Shown: positions 51,632 to 61,390, counted from the first letter of the stretch. The stretch: DNA of 64,000 bases from Planomonospora sp. ID67723 (GCF_015711605.1 NZ_JABTEZ010000001.1:710001-774000); one strand, 5' to 3'. Notes: a model not told the origin generated them from the sequence alone. Numbers and translations are program-made.

Positions 51632-51795
51632 CGGCGCCCGCCCGACTGCTTTCTCCGGGAGACCTCGCCCGGCCCGGTCGGGGCTCCAGCGAAGCACATC
51701 AGGTAGAAATATGGATACATGGGGTCGCGCGGTTCGCGCCGGTTCAGCGCGAACCGCGCCGACGATCAGCGGAAGCAGTCCTCTGAGTCGAAAAG

Positions 51796-52560
51796 CTATG
51801 AGGCGGCTACGGAGAGGATCTCGTCCAGCCCCGATGGGTCAGAGAATATCTGCTCCGCCTGTTCCCGGCTGGGAGCTTTTCCGTTGAGTCTCACAGTAGG
51901 CGTGGAGGCCGCCTTCCGCTCCTCGGGGTACTTCGCCGCCTTCTCGATGTCCGCCGCCTTCTCGATGTCCGCAGCCTTCTCGATGTCCGCAGCCTTCTCG
52001 ATGTCCGCAGCCTTCTCGATGTCCGCAGCCTTCTCGATGCTCATCACGCACTTGTCGAACCCGGGACTGCAGAAGCCGGGATCCCGGGCCCAGTTGAGAA
52101 GCTCCTTGTTCTCGAATCCGTTCTTTCCCTCGATCGGCCGATAGGTGAACGGCGTCTTCGTGTACGAGGCCCGCTTGCCGGCGGGAGCGCAGAGGACCGC
52201 GTTCGCTCCGCGTCGGGACGCCGACGGAATCGGCTCGGACAACGCGGGAGCCCTGAAGAGCCCTGAAGAGCCGGAAGGGCCGGAAGACCGCTCTGGCCTT
52301 GCCGTCGGCGGCGGCCTTCTTGACCGCGTCGCCCACGGCCTCTCCGAGCCGTTTGCAAGCCGGGCGCTGAAAGCCCTCGAAGATTTCCAGCGCGGGTCCG
52401 GCGACCCCCTCCTCGGCCATGGGGATCGACGGCCATGAGGATCGCCCCGTCGTCCCGGCGGGTGGCGGCGGCCGCCGGGCCGGTGTACGCGACCGCCTTC
52501 TGATCGCTTTCGTTCGCCCCCGCCCTGGACGGCGATCGTCTGGTCGTGCAAGGAGCGCAC
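51796..52560 (-). pseudogene. DsbA-like thiol oxidoreductase pseudogene
   Basis: Pieces in two or more minus-strand frames add up to a thioredoxin-fold DsbA-like protein: GVAGPALEIFEGFQRPACKR with EAVGDAVKKAAADGKARAVF, then ANAVLCAPAGKRASYTKTPF, GFENKELLNWARDPGF, CVMSIEKAA, and TPTVRLNGK (cis-Pro loop). The expected FQCPAC active site reads FQRPAC, so the first Cys is lost. At least one frameshift splits the two halves, and an 18-bp repeat array interrupts the helix before KYPEERKAAS. The protein is unlikely to work. The upstream end (DDGAILMAVDPH) fixes the 5' limit only roughly. Confidence 0.7.
51935..52042. repeat. 18-bp minisatellite, six units
   Basis: Six head-to-tail copies of an 18-bp unit (GCAGCCTTCTCGATGTCC and variants), multiples of three, encode SIEKAA plus five DIEKAA units on the minus strand inside the DsbA-like pseudogene. 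The reading frame is kept through the array. Confidence 0.92.
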
Positions 52561-52793
52561 GCCTCGCTCCCCCCAGCCGCATGGCCTGGACGGGCGCCTC
52601 GCACACCACGAGCTTCGGGGGTTGGCTTCCACGGTGGCGAGCCCCACGGGCCGGTGAAAATCGGATGACATTTCGCGTCACTTGCCGGAGGGTTGAGCAC
52701 GGTCGACGAGTTTTGTCGGTGGGACCCGGCAAGCTTTGCAGGACCGCAACTTCTTGTGAGACCGAAGGCTGGGACGCCAGCCGTGACCATGTC
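52561..52793. other. Stretch between DsbA-like pseudogene and MFS gene
   Basis: No gene is supported; it should hold the promoter of the MFS gene. Short open frames on both strands lack coding character. Confidence 0.4.
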
Positions 52794-54299
52794 ATGTCCG
52801 ACAACCCAGATCGAGGTACCGTGTCCAGCCGACTGCTCGACCCACCCGCCAAATCCGCGGCCGCCGTCCCCGGCCGCACGCCGGCCGTGATCCGGCTGCT
52901 GGTGCTCGCCACGTTCGTGGTCATCCTCAACGAGACGATCCTGATCAACGCGATCCCGCGGTTGATGGGCGCGTTGAACATCACCGAGCAGACCGCGCAG
53001 TGGCTCTCGACCGCCTTCATGCTGACCATGGCCGCGGTCATCCCGATCACCGGGTGGTTCCTGCAGCGGGTGTCCACCCGCCGCGCGTACGCCACCGCGA
53101 TGGGTTTGTTCCTGCTCGGCACGGCGCTGGCCACCGTCGCGCCGTCGTTCGAGCTGCTGCTGGGCGCACGCATCATCCAGGCGTCCGGGACGGCCGTGAT
53201 GATGCCGCTGCTGATGACCACGCTGATGCAGGTGGTGCCCGAGTCGGACCGGGGCCGGGTGATGGGCAACGTCACGCTGGCCATCTCGGTCGCGCCCGCG
53301 ATGGGCCCGGCGATCTCGGGGGTGATCCTTCACTTCGGGTCCTGGCGCCTGCTGTTCGCCGTGGTGCTCCCCATCGCCGCCGTGATCACCTGGAGCGGTC
53401 TGAAGCAGCTCAAGAACATCGGCGAGCCCCAGTTCAGCACCGTCGACTGGTTCAGCGTGGTGACCGCCGCCGTCGGCTTCGGCGGCCTGGTCTACGGGCT
53501 CAGCCGGTTCGAGGGCGGTGACGTCCGCGTCGCCGCCGCGATCGTGGCGGCCGGCCTGGCCATCATCGCCGTCTTCGTCTTCCGCCAGCTGTCGCTGCAG
53601 AAGCGCGGCGCGCCGCTGATGGACCTGCGCACCCTGCGCCACCGCACCTACACGGTCGCGCTGATCCTGATGTCGGTGTCCTTCATGGCGATGCTCGGCT
53701 CGATGATCCTGCTGCCGCTGTACCTGCAGAACGTCCGCGAACTCAGCCCCCTGGAGACCGGGCTCCTCGTGATGCCGGGCGGCCTCGCGATGGGGCTGCT
53801 CGGTCCCACCGTCGGCCGTCTGTTCGACCGGTTCGGCGGCCGGGTCCTGGTCATCCCCGGCGCGATCGGGAGCATGATCGCGCTCGCTGGGTTCACCCAG
53901 GTCACGATGACCATGCCGTACTGGCAGCTCCTCGGCCTGCACGCACTGCTGATGGTGAGTCTGGCCGCGACCTTCACGCCGGTGTTCACCCTCGGGCTCG
54001 GAGCGGTTCCCCCGCAGCTCTACTCCCACGGCAGCTCGATCCTGAGCACGCTGCAGCAGGTCTCCGCGGCCATCGGCACCGCGCTCGTGATCACTGTGAT
54101 GGGCGCGCGTGCCGATGCCCTGAAGTCCGCGGGAGTCACCGAGGCGCTCGCCGACCTCGACGGCATGCGGCTGGCCTTCATCATCGGCGCGGTGCTGTCC
54201 GTGGTCGTGGTCGTCACCGCCCTGCTCCTACCGGCACGGGCGGACAACGCCGCCGAACCCGAGGGACCCCAGCCGGCGAAGCCGGCGGAAACGCCCTGA
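52794..54299 (+). CDS. DHA2-family MFS drug exporter
   Basis: The 501-residue protein starts at ATG 52794 (MSDNPDRGTVSSRLL; GTG 52821 is an alternative). It has about 14 TM helices, motif A-like QRVSTRRAYATAMGLFLLGT, LGARIIQASGTAVMMPLLMT (motif B region with Arg) and motif C-like AISVAPAMGPAISGVI, as in EmrB/QacA antiporters. The acidic or Pro-rich tail is cytosolic. It exports drugs or lipophilic compounds with proton exchange; the substrate is unknown. Confidence 0.93.
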   Translation: MSDNPDRGTVSSRLLDPPAKSAAAVPGRTPAVIRLLVLATFVVILNETILINAIPRLMGALNITEQTAQWLSTAFMLTMAAVIPITGWFLQRVSTRRAYATAMGLFLLGTALATVAPSFELLLGARIIQASGTAVMMPLLMTTLMQVVPESDRGRVMGNVTLAISVAPAMGPAISGVILHFGSWRLLFAVVLPIAAVITWSGLKQLKNIGEPQFSTVDWFSVVTAAVGFGGLVYGLSRFEGGDVRVAAAIVAAGLAIIAVFVFRQLSLQKRGAPLMDLRTLRHRTYTVALILMSVSFMAMLGSMILLPLYLQNVRELSPLETGLLVMPGGLAMGLLGPTVGRLFDRFGGRVLVIPGAIGSMIALAGFTQVTMTMPYWQLLGLHALLMVSLAATFTPVFTLGLGAVPPQLYSHGSSILSTLQQVSAAIGTALVITVMGARADALKSAGVTEALADLDGMRLAFIIGAVLSVVVVVTALLLPARADNAAEPEGPQPAKPAETP

Positions 54300-54426
54300 C
54301 GGGGCCGAGAAGATCCCGCACCCCGCCATTGGTCGCATGACCAGAGCCGCCGCCCGCCGAACCGGTGATCGTCGAGACGCGAAAGCGAATGATACGCCGG
54401 TTGATCCGTCGCAGACGAGTGATCAC

Positions 54427-55284
54427 TCAGCGGGCGGCGCCTGCGAGCAGCCGCTCGCAGGCGTCGAGCAGGCGCTGCCGCTGCGGCCGCGCCCGCTCGG
54501 CGAACCCCCGCTGCTCGGCGGCGTACTCGGCCCGCCCCTCGGGCGTCTCGATCCGGATCGCCCGATACCCCAGCGAGCTCAGGTCGTACGGGCTGGCCCG
54601 CATGTCCACGGCGCGGATGTCCCGGGCCAGCGCGAAGCAGTCGGCGACCAGCTCACTGTTCACCAGCGGTGACAGCTTGTACGCCCACTTGTACAGGTCC
54701 ATGTTGGCGTGCAGGCAGCCCGGCTGCTCCAGCTCCGGCTGCTGCTGCCGCGTCGGCTGCAGCGCGTTGAGCGGGCGCGCCTCAGGGGTGAAGAAGCGGA
54801 ACGCGTCGAAGTGACCGCACCGCACGCCCCGCTGCTCCACGACCTCCGCGATCTCCTCCCCGCTGAGCCGCATCGGCCAGGAGCCGTGCCGTACCTCCGC
54901 GGCCCTGTAGACCATCGCCCACTCGTGCAGGCCGAAGCAGCCCAGGTATGCCGGCCGTGCAGCGGTGGCGGCCAGCAGCCGCGCGATCCACTCGACGGTG
55001 GGCCTTCGTCTGTCCGACAGCGCCGCGGTGTCGAGAACGGCTCCTTCGGAGGTGTCGAGGTAGTCGCGGCCGAAGTCGCGCGCCCCCTTCAGGACGACCC
55101 CGGCGCCCGGGTGCCACTGCCGCAGCCGCGCGGGCCGGTGCTCGTAGTAGGTGAACAGGAAGTCCTCGACGGGATGGGCCTCGCCTCGCGCCCTGCGCGC
55201 GAGGTACGGCGCCGTCCACGCCTCGACCCGTCGCTGGTGGGTCTCCTCCCGCTCCCGCCACGCCTCCGGCTCCAAAACCTCCAC
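54427..55284 (-). CDS. Conserved actinobacterial protein (often annotated 3-methyladenine DNA glycosylase)
   Basis: The 285-residue protein (LEPEAWREREETHQRRVEAW, PVEDFLFTYYEHRPARLRQW, HPGAGVVLKGARDFGRDYLD, CGHFDAFRFFTPEARPLNAL, QPGCLHANMDLYKWAYKLSP) is highly conserved in actinomycetes. From memory, databases often label it 3-methyladenine DNA glycosylase, but I see no HhH or AlkA-type motif, so the label should be treated with caution. His, Cys and Asp in GCLHANMDLYKWAYK could form a metal or active site. It is cytosolic. ATG 55284. Confidence 0.75.
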   Translation of the reverse strand: MEVLEPEAWREREETHQRRVEAWTAPYLARRARGEAHPVEDFLFTYYEHRPARLRQWHPGAGVVLKGARDFGRDYLDTSEGAVLDTAALSDRRRPTVEWIARLLAATAARPAYLGCFGLHEWAMVYRAAEVRHGSWPMRLSGEEIAEVVEQRGVRCGHFDAFRFFTPEARPLNALQPTRQQQPELEQPGCLHANMDLYKWAYKLSPLVNSELVADCFALARDIRAVDMRASPYDLSSLGYRAIRIETPEGRAEYAAEQRGFAERARPQRQRLLDACERLLAGAAR

Positions 55285-55390
55285 CGCTGAATGGTATGCG
55301 CGGGCCGGCGGTGCCGGGCAGGGAGCCCAGCCGTTTAATCGCCTAAGCTACTATTCGCATAGTTGAATAGGTACTGGCGGAGGAGTGCCG

Positions 55391-56164
55391 ATGGGTTACC
55401 TGAGATACGTGGCGGTCGGCGACAGCCAGACCGAGGGCATGAACGACGGCGACGAGCTGGCGGGCTACCGCGGCTGGGCGGATCGGCTGGCCGAGCTGCT
55501 GGCCGAGCAGAGTCCGGGCCTCCTCTACGCCAACCTCGCGGTGCGCGGCCACCTCGCCGGGCAGGTCCGGGCCGGCCAGCTCGAAGCGGCGCTCGCCCTG
55601 GAGCCGGATCTGGTGACGGTCATGGCCGGGATGAACGACCTGGTCCGGCCGGGCTTCGACGCCGAGGCGGTGGCGGCGGACCTGGAGGCGATGTTCCGGG
55701 CGTTCACCGCCTCCGGCGCGACGGTGATCACCTTCACCTTTCCCGACGTCGCGCGGATCGCTCCGCTCGTGCGGCATCTGCGGCCGCGGCTGCTGGACTT
55801 CAACGAGCGGATCCGGGCGGCGGCGGACCGGTACGGCGTGCTGGTGGTGGACAGCTTCCCCTACGAGGTCACGGTCGACGCCCGGCTGTGGAGCCCCGAC
55901 CGCATCCACGCCACACCGCTCGGCCATGCCCGGATCGCGGCCGCCGCCGCCTGCGTCCTGGGACTTCCCGGCAGTGACACCTCCTGGACCGACCCGCTGG
56001 CGCCTCCGCTGCCGCCCCGGACACGATGGCGGCTCGTGCAGACCGAACTGGCCTGGGTCGGGACATTCCTGGCGCCGTGGCTGATGCGGCGGCTGCGGGG
56101 CCGTTCGTCGGGTGACGGCCGCGTGGCCAAGCGCCCGCTGCTCCTGCCGGTGCGGGAGTCCTAG
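55391..56164 (+). CDS. SGNH/GDSL hydrolase
   Basis: The 257-residue protein has block I YVAVGDSQTEGMND (Ser nucleophile near 12), block II Gly in LAVRGHLAGQV, block III MAGMNDLVRPG with Asn, and block V DRIHATPLGHARI with Asp and His. It is an esterase or lipase without signal peptide. A basic C-terminal tail (MRRLRGRSSGDGRVAKR) is present. ATG 55391 follows GCGGAGGAGTGCCG, an excellent RBS. Confidence 0.92.
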   Translation: MGYLRYVAVGDSQTEGMNDGDELAGYRGWADRLAELLAEQSPGLLYANLAVRGHLAGQVRAGQLEAALALEPDLVTVMAGMNDLVRPGFDAEAVAADLEAMFRAFTASGATVITFTFPDVARIAPLVRHLRPRLLDFNERIRAAADRYGVLVVDSFPYEVTVDARLWSPDRIHATPLGHARIAAAAACVLGLPGSDTSWTDPLAPPLPPRTRWRLVQTELAWVGTFLAPWLMRRLRGRSSGDGRVAKRPLLLPVRES

Positions 56165-56238
56165 AGGCCGGTCCGTCCCGGCAAGCGCCGCTCCGCAGGG
56201 GCCGATCCGGAGAGCAGGGAGAGCACGTCCCCGGGCCG

Positions 56239-57777
56239 TCAGGCGGTCTCGTGGAGCTCCTCTCCGATCCGGGTCCGGATCTCGGAGGTGTCCAGGCCGC
56301 GGACGGTGAGGGTGGTGCGGCGCCGTACGACGTCGTCGACCGTGACGGCCCACTCGTGGTCGCGGGCGTAGACGACCTGGGCCCAGATGTCGGGGCCGCC
56401 GGGGTGGATGCGCTCGCCCAGCGCGGGGTCCTCGCGGATCAGCCGCGCGAGGTCGAAGGCGATCGCCCCGTAGTGCGTGGCCAGGTGGCGGGCGACCAGC
56501 GGATCCATCCGGACGCCCGGCTCGCGGTCGGTCCACAGCCGCATGGCGACCGCGTCCGGGCTGGCCAGGCCGGGAAGCGGTACGGCGGGCAGGATCGCGG
56601 CCAGGTCGTCGCCGCCGAGCAGGCGGCCCAGCGTCCGCAGGACGACCTTGCCGATGTGCCGGTAGGTCGTCCACTTGCCCCCCGCGACCGACAACATCCC
56701 GCCCTTGCCGCGGGTGACGACGGTCTCCCGCTTGGCCGCGGTGACCTGGCCGGGACCGCCGGGCAGCACGCGCAGCCCGGCGAAGGTGTAGGTGACGTCC
56801 TCGCGGCGCAGCCCCTCGACGGCCATGCCCGCCTCGTCCAGGATCTGCGTCACGTCCGCGTCGGTGGCGCGCACGGCGGCAGGGTCGCCGGTGTACTCCT
56901 CGTCGGTGGTGCCCAGCAGCAGGTGGTCCTCCCACGGGATGGCGAAGGAGACCCGGTACCTGTCGATCGGCGTGGTCAGTGCGGCCTTCCAGTGGTCGGG
57001 GCGGCGCATGACCACGTGCGCGCCCTTGGACAGCCGGATGCTGGGCGCGGCCCCGGCGTCCTCCATCCGGCGCAGCACGTCCACCCACGGTCCGGTGGCG
57101 TTGAGCACCAGCCGGGCGTTCACCCCGAACTCGGCACCGTCGGCCCGCAGGTCTGCGCCGCAGACCAGGCCCCGGTCAAAGCGCAGGCCGACGACCTCGG
57201 CGTGGTTGAGCACGACCGCGCCCGCCTCGACGGCCGCGCGCACGGTCATGATCGCGACCCGGCTGTCGTTCATCTGGTGATCGCCGTAGACGGCGGCGGC
57301 CCGCAGTCCCTCGCGCCGGAGGGAGGGCACCCTGGCCAGTGCCTGACGCGGGGTGACGACCCGGCCCACACCGTCGCCGAAGGCCGACAGCGCCGAGTAC
57401 AGGAACACCCCCGCGCCCATCTTCGCCGCGCCGTGCGGGCCGTCCTTGTAGATCGGGACCACGAAGTCCAGCGGCTTGACCAGGTGCGGAGCGATGTCGG
57501 CGGCCAGCGCGCGGCGCTCACGGTGGTTCTCTGCGACCAGCTTGAGGTTGCCGGTCTGCAGGTAGCGCAGCCCGCCGTGGACCAGCTTGGAGGAGGCGCT
57601 GGAGGTCGCGCCGGCGAAATCGCCCGCGTCGACCATCGCCACCCGCAGCCCGGCCTGCGCGGCCATCCAGGCCACCGAGGTGCCCAGGATGCCGCCGCCG
57701 ATGACGAGCAGGTCGAAGGTGGTGCGCGACAGCTCTTCCCGGGTCTGGGCACGGCTGGAGAAGGTGGTGGTGGTCAT
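56239..57777 (-). CDS. glpD: Glycerol-3-phosphate dehydrogenase (FAD)
   Basis: The 512-residue flavoenzyme has the FAD Rossmann motif FDLLVIGGGILGTSVAWMAA, the family signature SSKLVHGGLRYLQTG, LLGTTDEEYTGDPAAV and AGGKWTTYRHIGK. It oxidises sn-glycerol-3-phosphate to dihydroxyacetone phosphate and feeds electrons to quinone. It follows glpK in the same direction; a short ORF in the gap overlaps its start (ATGA). AAGGAG precedes ATG. Confidence 0.96.
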   Translation of the reverse strand: MTTTTFSSRAQTREELSRTTFDLLVIGGGILGTSVAWMAAQAGLRVAMVDAGDFAGATSSASSKLVHGGLRYLQTGNLKLVAENHRERRALAADIAPHLVKPLDFVVPIYKDGPHGAAKMGAGVFLYSALSAFGDGVGRVVTPRQALARVPSLRREGLRAAAVYGDHQMNDSRVAIMTVRAAVEAGAVVLNHAEVVGLRFDRGLVCGADLRADGAEFGVNARLVLNATGPWVDVLRRMEDAGAAPSIRLSKGAHVVMRRPDHWKAALTTPIDRYRVSFAIPWEDHLLLGTTDEEYTGDPAAVRATDADVTQILDEAGMAVEGLRREDVTYTFAGLRVLPGGPGQVTAAKRETVVTRGKGGMLSVAGGKWTTYRHIGKVVLRTLGRLLGGDDLAAILPAVPLPGLASPDAVAMRLWTDREPGVRMDPLVARHLATHYGAIAFDLARLIREDPALGERIHPGGPDIWAQVVYARDHEWAVTVDDVVRRRTTLTVRGLDTSEIRTRIGEELHETA

Positions 57778-57917
57778 GGGGTCACTCCTTGGACGGGGGC
57801 GGGTTCTTCAACGGCTCTGTCCGTACGGCTGTCCGCACGGCTGCGCCGTACCGCCGCGGAGAGCGGAACGAGGCCGGCCGGGATCGGCAGATCGGCGCGG
57901 GCTCTCTGTCTGGTCAT
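57774..57917 (-). CDS. Possible small ORF coupled to glpD
   Basis: A 47-residue frame (MTRQRARADLPIPAGLVPLS, AVEEPAPVQGVTP) begins at ATG 57917 with GGAGGTGCC-type RBS nearby on the minus strand (GCACCTCC) absent, so initiation is weakly supported. Its TGA overlaps the glpD ATG (ATGA). Codon use is only fairly coding-like. It may be a leader for glpD translation or simply chance. Confidence 0.25.
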   Translation of the reverse strand: MTRQRARADLPIPAGLVPLSAAVRRSRADSRTDRAVEEPAPVQGVTP

Positions 57918-57967
57918 GGAGGTGCCGGCTTCCCCGGCGCTTCCTCTGCGCTGTCCCGGCGGCAGGG

Positions 57968-59425
57968 TTACGGCTCGGCCCAGTCCAGCGTGCGCTGCAC
58001 GGCTTTCTTCCAGTTCCGGTACTCCCGTTCCCGGACCGCCTGGCCGATCTGCGGCCGCCACTCGGCGGCCTTGTGCCAGTTGCCGCGCAGACCGGCGATG
58101 TCCGGCCAGTAACCGACCGCCAGCCCCGCCGCGTACGCCGCCCCCAGACAGGTGGTCTCGGCGACCATCGGCCGCACCACCGGGACCGCGAGCACATCGG
58201 CCAGGGTCTGCATGAGCAGGTTGTCGGCCGTCATACCGCCATCGGCCCTGAGCACCGTCAGCGGCAACCCGCAATCGGCGTTCATCGCGTCCACGACCTC
58301 GCGGGTCTGGAAAGCCGTGGCCTCCAGCGCCGCCCGGGCGATGTGGCCCTTGGTGATGTAACCGGTCAACCCGGCGATCACACCCCGCGCGTCGCTGCGC
58401 CAATAGGGGGCGAACAGGCCGGAGAAGGCGGGGACGAAGTAGCAGCCGCCGTTGTCGTGCACGGTTTTGGCCAGCGTCTCGATCTCCGCGGCGCTGGAGA
58501 TCAGGCCGAGGTTGTCGCGCAGCCACTGCACCAGCGAGCCGGTCACCGCGATCGCGCCCTCCAGCGCGTAGGCGGCCGGGGCCTCACCGATCTGGTAGGC
58601 GACGGTGGTGAGCAGGCCGTGGTGGGAGGCGACCGGCTCGGCGCCGGTGTTCATCAGCAGGAAGCTGCCCGAGCCGTAGGTGGACTTGGTCTCCCCGGGG
58701 GAGAAACAGGTCTGGCCGAACAGCGCCGCCTGCTGGTCACCCAACGCCGCAGACACCGGGATCTCACCGAAGTATCCGTACACCTCGGAGGAGGGACGGA
58801 TCTCCGGGAGCATCGCCCGCGGCACGCCGACGGCCTCGAGCAGCTCCTCGTCCCACCGCAGGCTGCGCAGGTCCATCAGGAGCGTACGGCTGGCGTTGGT
58901 CACATCGGTGACGTGGCGGCCGGTGAGGTTCCAGATCAGCCAGCTGTCCATGGTCCCGAACAAGACGTCGCCGCGCTCGGCGCGCTCGCGCAGGCCCGGC
59001 GTCTCATCCAGCAGCCAGCGGATCTTCGGCCCGGAGAAGTAGGTGGCCGGCGGCAGGCCCGCACGCCCGCGAAACAGCGGCTCGTGACCGGCCAGGTCGC
59101 GCACCAGCGCGTCGGTCCTGGTGTCCTGCCAGACGACCGCGTTGCAGACGGGCCGGCCGGTGCGCCTGTCCCACAGGACGGTCGTCTCCCGCTGGTTGGC
59201 GACGCCCAGTGCGGCGATCTCCAGGCCCTTGGTGGCCTCGGCGAGCACGGCCCGCACGTTGCGCCAGATCTCCTCGGCGTCGTGTTCCACCCAGCCCGGC
59301 CGGGGGAAGATCTGCCGGTGCTCGCGCTGGGCGACGGAGACGATGTTGCCGTCCCGGTCGAACACCATGCACCGGCTTGACGTGGTGCCCTGGTCGATCG
59401 CGGCGACGTAGTGCTGTCGAGGCAC
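57968..59425 (-). CDS. glpK: Glycerol kinase
   Basis: The 485-residue FGGY kinase has [40 protein letters not shown], the FGGY signature areas [20 protein letters not shown] and [20 protein letters not shown], and [13 protein letters not shown]. It phosphorylates glycerol with ATP. No glpF aquaglyceroporin gene is adjacent. A 17-bp inverted repeat lies 21 bp upstream of the start. Confidence 0.97.
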   Translation of the reverse strand: MPRQHYVAAIDQGTTSSRCMVFDRDGNIVSVAQREHRQIFPRPGWVEHDAEEIWRNVRAVLAEATKGLEIAALGVANQRETTVLWDRRTGRPVCNAVVWQDTRTDALVRDLAGHEPLFRGRAGLPPATYFSGPKIRWLLDETPGLRERAERGDVLFGTMDSWLIWNLTGRHVTDVTNASRTLLMDLRSLRWDEELLEAVGVPRAMLPEIRPSSEVYGYFGEIPVSAALGDQQAALFGQTCFSPGETKSTYGSGSFLLMNTGAEPVASHHGLLTTVAYQIGEAPAAYALEGAIAVTGSLVQWLRDNLGLISSAAEIETLAKTVHDNGGCYFVPAFSGLFAPYWRSDARGVIAGLTGYITKGHIARAALEATAFQTREVVDAMNADCGLPLTVLRADGGMTADNLLMQTLADVLAVPVVRPMVAETTCLGAAYAAGLAVGYWPDIAGLRGNWHKAAEWRPQIGQAVREREYRNWKKAVQRTLDWAEP

Positions 59426-59445
59426 AGGGTTCCTCTTTTCCTACT

Positions 59446-59462
59446 GTTCGACATTGCCGAAC
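59446..59462. promoter_or_regulatory. Operator upstream of glpK
   Basis: GTTCGACATTGCCGAAC is an inverted repeat (GTTCG/CGAAC with a 7-bp centre), nearly identical to 59768-59784. It is probably the binding site of a glycerol-responsive IclR- or DeoR-type regulator located elsewhere. Confidence 0.75.
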
Positions 59463-59767
59463 AATACTGGAATGTAATTCGGCTCTCGGCGCATGTCAAC
59501 CGGTCGCGTCCGACGCCGCCCCGTCGAATCGGGACCGTAGGCGCAGGTCAGGCGGGCGGGTGATCCGGTCCGGGCGCGGATCGACGCTTACGATCCGCCA
59601 CCAGGGACGCTCCGGAAGCCGGTCGCCACCCGGACGCCTGACACCCCGGGCGGCCCTTCTCGGTGCCGCGCCTTGGCCCGGCCCCCGTGTGCCGGCCGGC
59701 CGCGACCGCGGAACCGCACGAGCCGCTCGCCCAGGGTTTCGCGATCGGTTCGGATAACGATGTCAGC
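59463..59767. other. Intergenic region between glpK and the lipase gene
   Basis: 305 bp, GC-rich, with no supported gene; the two operators lie at its two ends, one for each divergent gene. Confidence 0.6.
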
Positions 59768-59784
59768 GTTCGATATTGTCGAAC
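59768..59784. promoter_or_regulatory. Operator upstream of monoacylglycerol-lipase-like gene
   Basis: GTTCGATATTGTCGAAC, matching the glpK operator at 15 of 17 positions and more symmetrical than it. Confidence 0.75.
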
Positions 59785-59837
59785 TTTAGGGATGGGCGTA
59801 CGCTCGCCGCACCCATCCGACCCCTGTTGGAGCAGAC

Positions 59838-60629
59838 ATGAACTTCACCGGCACGCGTGGTGAGATCGCCGTTCAGGTGTGGCCGCATGAGCGCCCCCGC
59901 TACGTCGCGATCCTGGTGCACGGGTACGGCGAGCACATCGGCCGCTACGAGCACGTCGCCGCCGCACTCGTGCGGCACGGTGCCGCCGTCTACGGCCCCG
60001 ACCACCTCGGGCACGGCAGGTCCTCGGGCGAGCGGGCGCTGATCGAGGACTTCGAGGACGTCGTCACCGACGTGCACACCGTGGTGGAGCAGGCCAGGGC
60101 CGACCACCCCGGCGTCCCCGTGGTGGTCGTCGGCCACTCCATGGGCGGCATGATCGCCACCCGCTACGCCCAGCGCCACGGATCGGAGCCGGCCGCGCTG
60201 GTACTGTCCGGGCCGCTGATCGGCAAGTGGGCGGCGCTGGAGGTGCTGGCCGCGCTGGAGGAGATCCCCGACATCCCCATCGATCCGGCCACCCTCTCGC
60301 GCGACCTCACCGTGGGCGAGGCCTACGCAGCCGACCCGCTGGTCTGGCACGGCCCGTTCAAGAAGCCCACCGTCGACGCCTTCGCCCGGACCATGGAGGC
60401 CATCGCCGCGGCCGGCTCGCTCGGCGACCTGCCCACCCTGTGGATCCACGGCGAGGACGACCAGCTCATCCCGCTCGACGGCAGCCGCGTCGGCATCGAC
60501 GGCATCCGCGGCACGAACCTCACCGAGCGCGTCTACCCCGGAGCCCGGCACGAGGTCTTCAACGAGACCAACAAGGACGAGGTGCTCGCAGAGGTGGCCG
60601 GCTTCGTCGATCGCGTTCTCACCCCCTAG
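59838..60629 (+). CDS. Monoacylglycerol-lipase-like alpha/beta hydrolase
   Basis: The 263-residue protein has the oxyanion loop AILVHGYGEHIGRYEHVAAA, GPDHLGHGRSSGER, nucleophile elbow VVGHSMGGMIATRY, acid in WIHGEDDQLIPL and His in YPGARHEVFNE. The HGYGEHxGRY and DHxGHGxS motifs are those of monoacylglycerol lipases. It releases glycerol from lipids, which fits the operator shared with glpK. It is cytosolic. ATG 59838 after TTGGAGCAGAC. Confidence 0.92.
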   Translation: MNFTGTRGEIAVQVWPHERPRYVAILVHGYGEHIGRYEHVAAALVRHGAAVYGPDHLGHGRSSGERALIEDFEDVVTDVHTVVEQARADHPGVPVVVVGHSMGGMIATRYAQRHGSEPAALVLSGPLIGKWAALEVLAALEEIPDIPIDPATLSRDLTVGEAYAADPLVWHGPFKKPTVDAFARTMEAIAAAGSLGDLPTLWIHGEDDQLIPLDGSRVGIDGIRGTNLTERVYPGARHEVFNETNKDEVLAEVAGFVDRVLTP

Positions 60630-60707
60630 CGCGAGCCGCCGGCGGCTCCTCGGGCCCGGCCCCGGAGAGACGGGACCGGGCGCCGGGACCCGGCACGGGG
60701 GACGGCG

Positions 60708-61274
60708 TCACCGGTCCCGCGCGAGGAGCCGCCGCTCCAGGACGGCCGTGGCCCGTTCGGCCCAGCGGATGTTCTCCTGCTCGAAGCTCAGCCCGCGCAT
60801 GAGGGTCAGGTAGGGGCCGACGCGCTCGGCGTGGGCGAGGTACTCCTCCTCGGTGCGGCCGCCGAGGAGCCGGGCGCGCAGCCGCTCGTAGCGGGCGACC
60901 TTCGCCCTGGCCCACTCCATGCGCTCGCCGATCGCCGCCCGGACGGCGGTGACGTCGCCGGCGTCGACGGCCTGGACCTTCACCAGGAGCTCGTCGCGGA
61001 TCGCGCCCGGCCTGGACGGCTCGGAGGTGAACTCGCTCAGCGCCCGGCGCCCGGCCTCCGTCAGCGAGAACAGGCGCTTGTTGGGCCTGCGCTCCTGCTG
61101 GACGACACGGGCCTCGACGAGGCCGTCGGCCTCCATCTTCTCCAGCTCCCGGTAGAGCTGCTGGGGCGTGGCCATCCAGAAGTTGGCCACCGAGGCGTCG
61201 AAGCCCTTGGCCAGGTCGTATCCGGACGCCTCGCCTTCCAGCAGGGCGGCCATGACCGCGTTACGCAGTGCCAT
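60708..61274 (-). CDS. PadR-family regulator
   Basis: The 188-residue protein has a PadR winged helix (MALRNAVMAALLEGEASGYD, QLYRELEKMEADGLVEARVV, NKRLFSLTEAGRRALSEF) and a helical C-terminal dimerisation domain (Vir_C type). It is divergent from the NTF2-like gene. ATG 61274. Confidence 0.93.
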   Translation of the reverse strand: MALRNAVMAALLEGEASGYDLAKGFDASVANFWMATPQQLYRELEKMEADGLVEARVVQQERRPNKRLFSLTEAGRRALSEFTSEPSRPGAIRDELLVKVQAVDAGDVTAVRAAIGERMEWARAKVARYERLRARLLGGRTEEEYLAHAERVGPYLTLMRGLSFEQENIRWAERATAVLERRLLARDR

Positions 61275-61293
61275 GCGGCCACGCTATCACGAA

Positions 61294-61315
61294 GTTGAAT
61301 AGTCAATTTTGCAAC
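61294..61315. promoter_or_regulatory. Possible PadR operator
   Basis: GTTG...CAAC (22 bp, AT-rich centre) lies between the divergent padR-type and NTF2-like genes. The symmetry is short. Confidence 0.35.
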
Positions 61316-61390
61316 TAATCATGGACAGCGATCACCCACGCGGTTATCGTCCCAAGCACTTACTCAATTAATTCAGTAGGAGTTCAGGGG

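Noticed and set aside
51935-52042. 18-bp tandem repeats as CRISPR or iterons
   Set aside because: There are no spacers between the units, no rep gene nearby and the units are in coding frame of a pseudogene.
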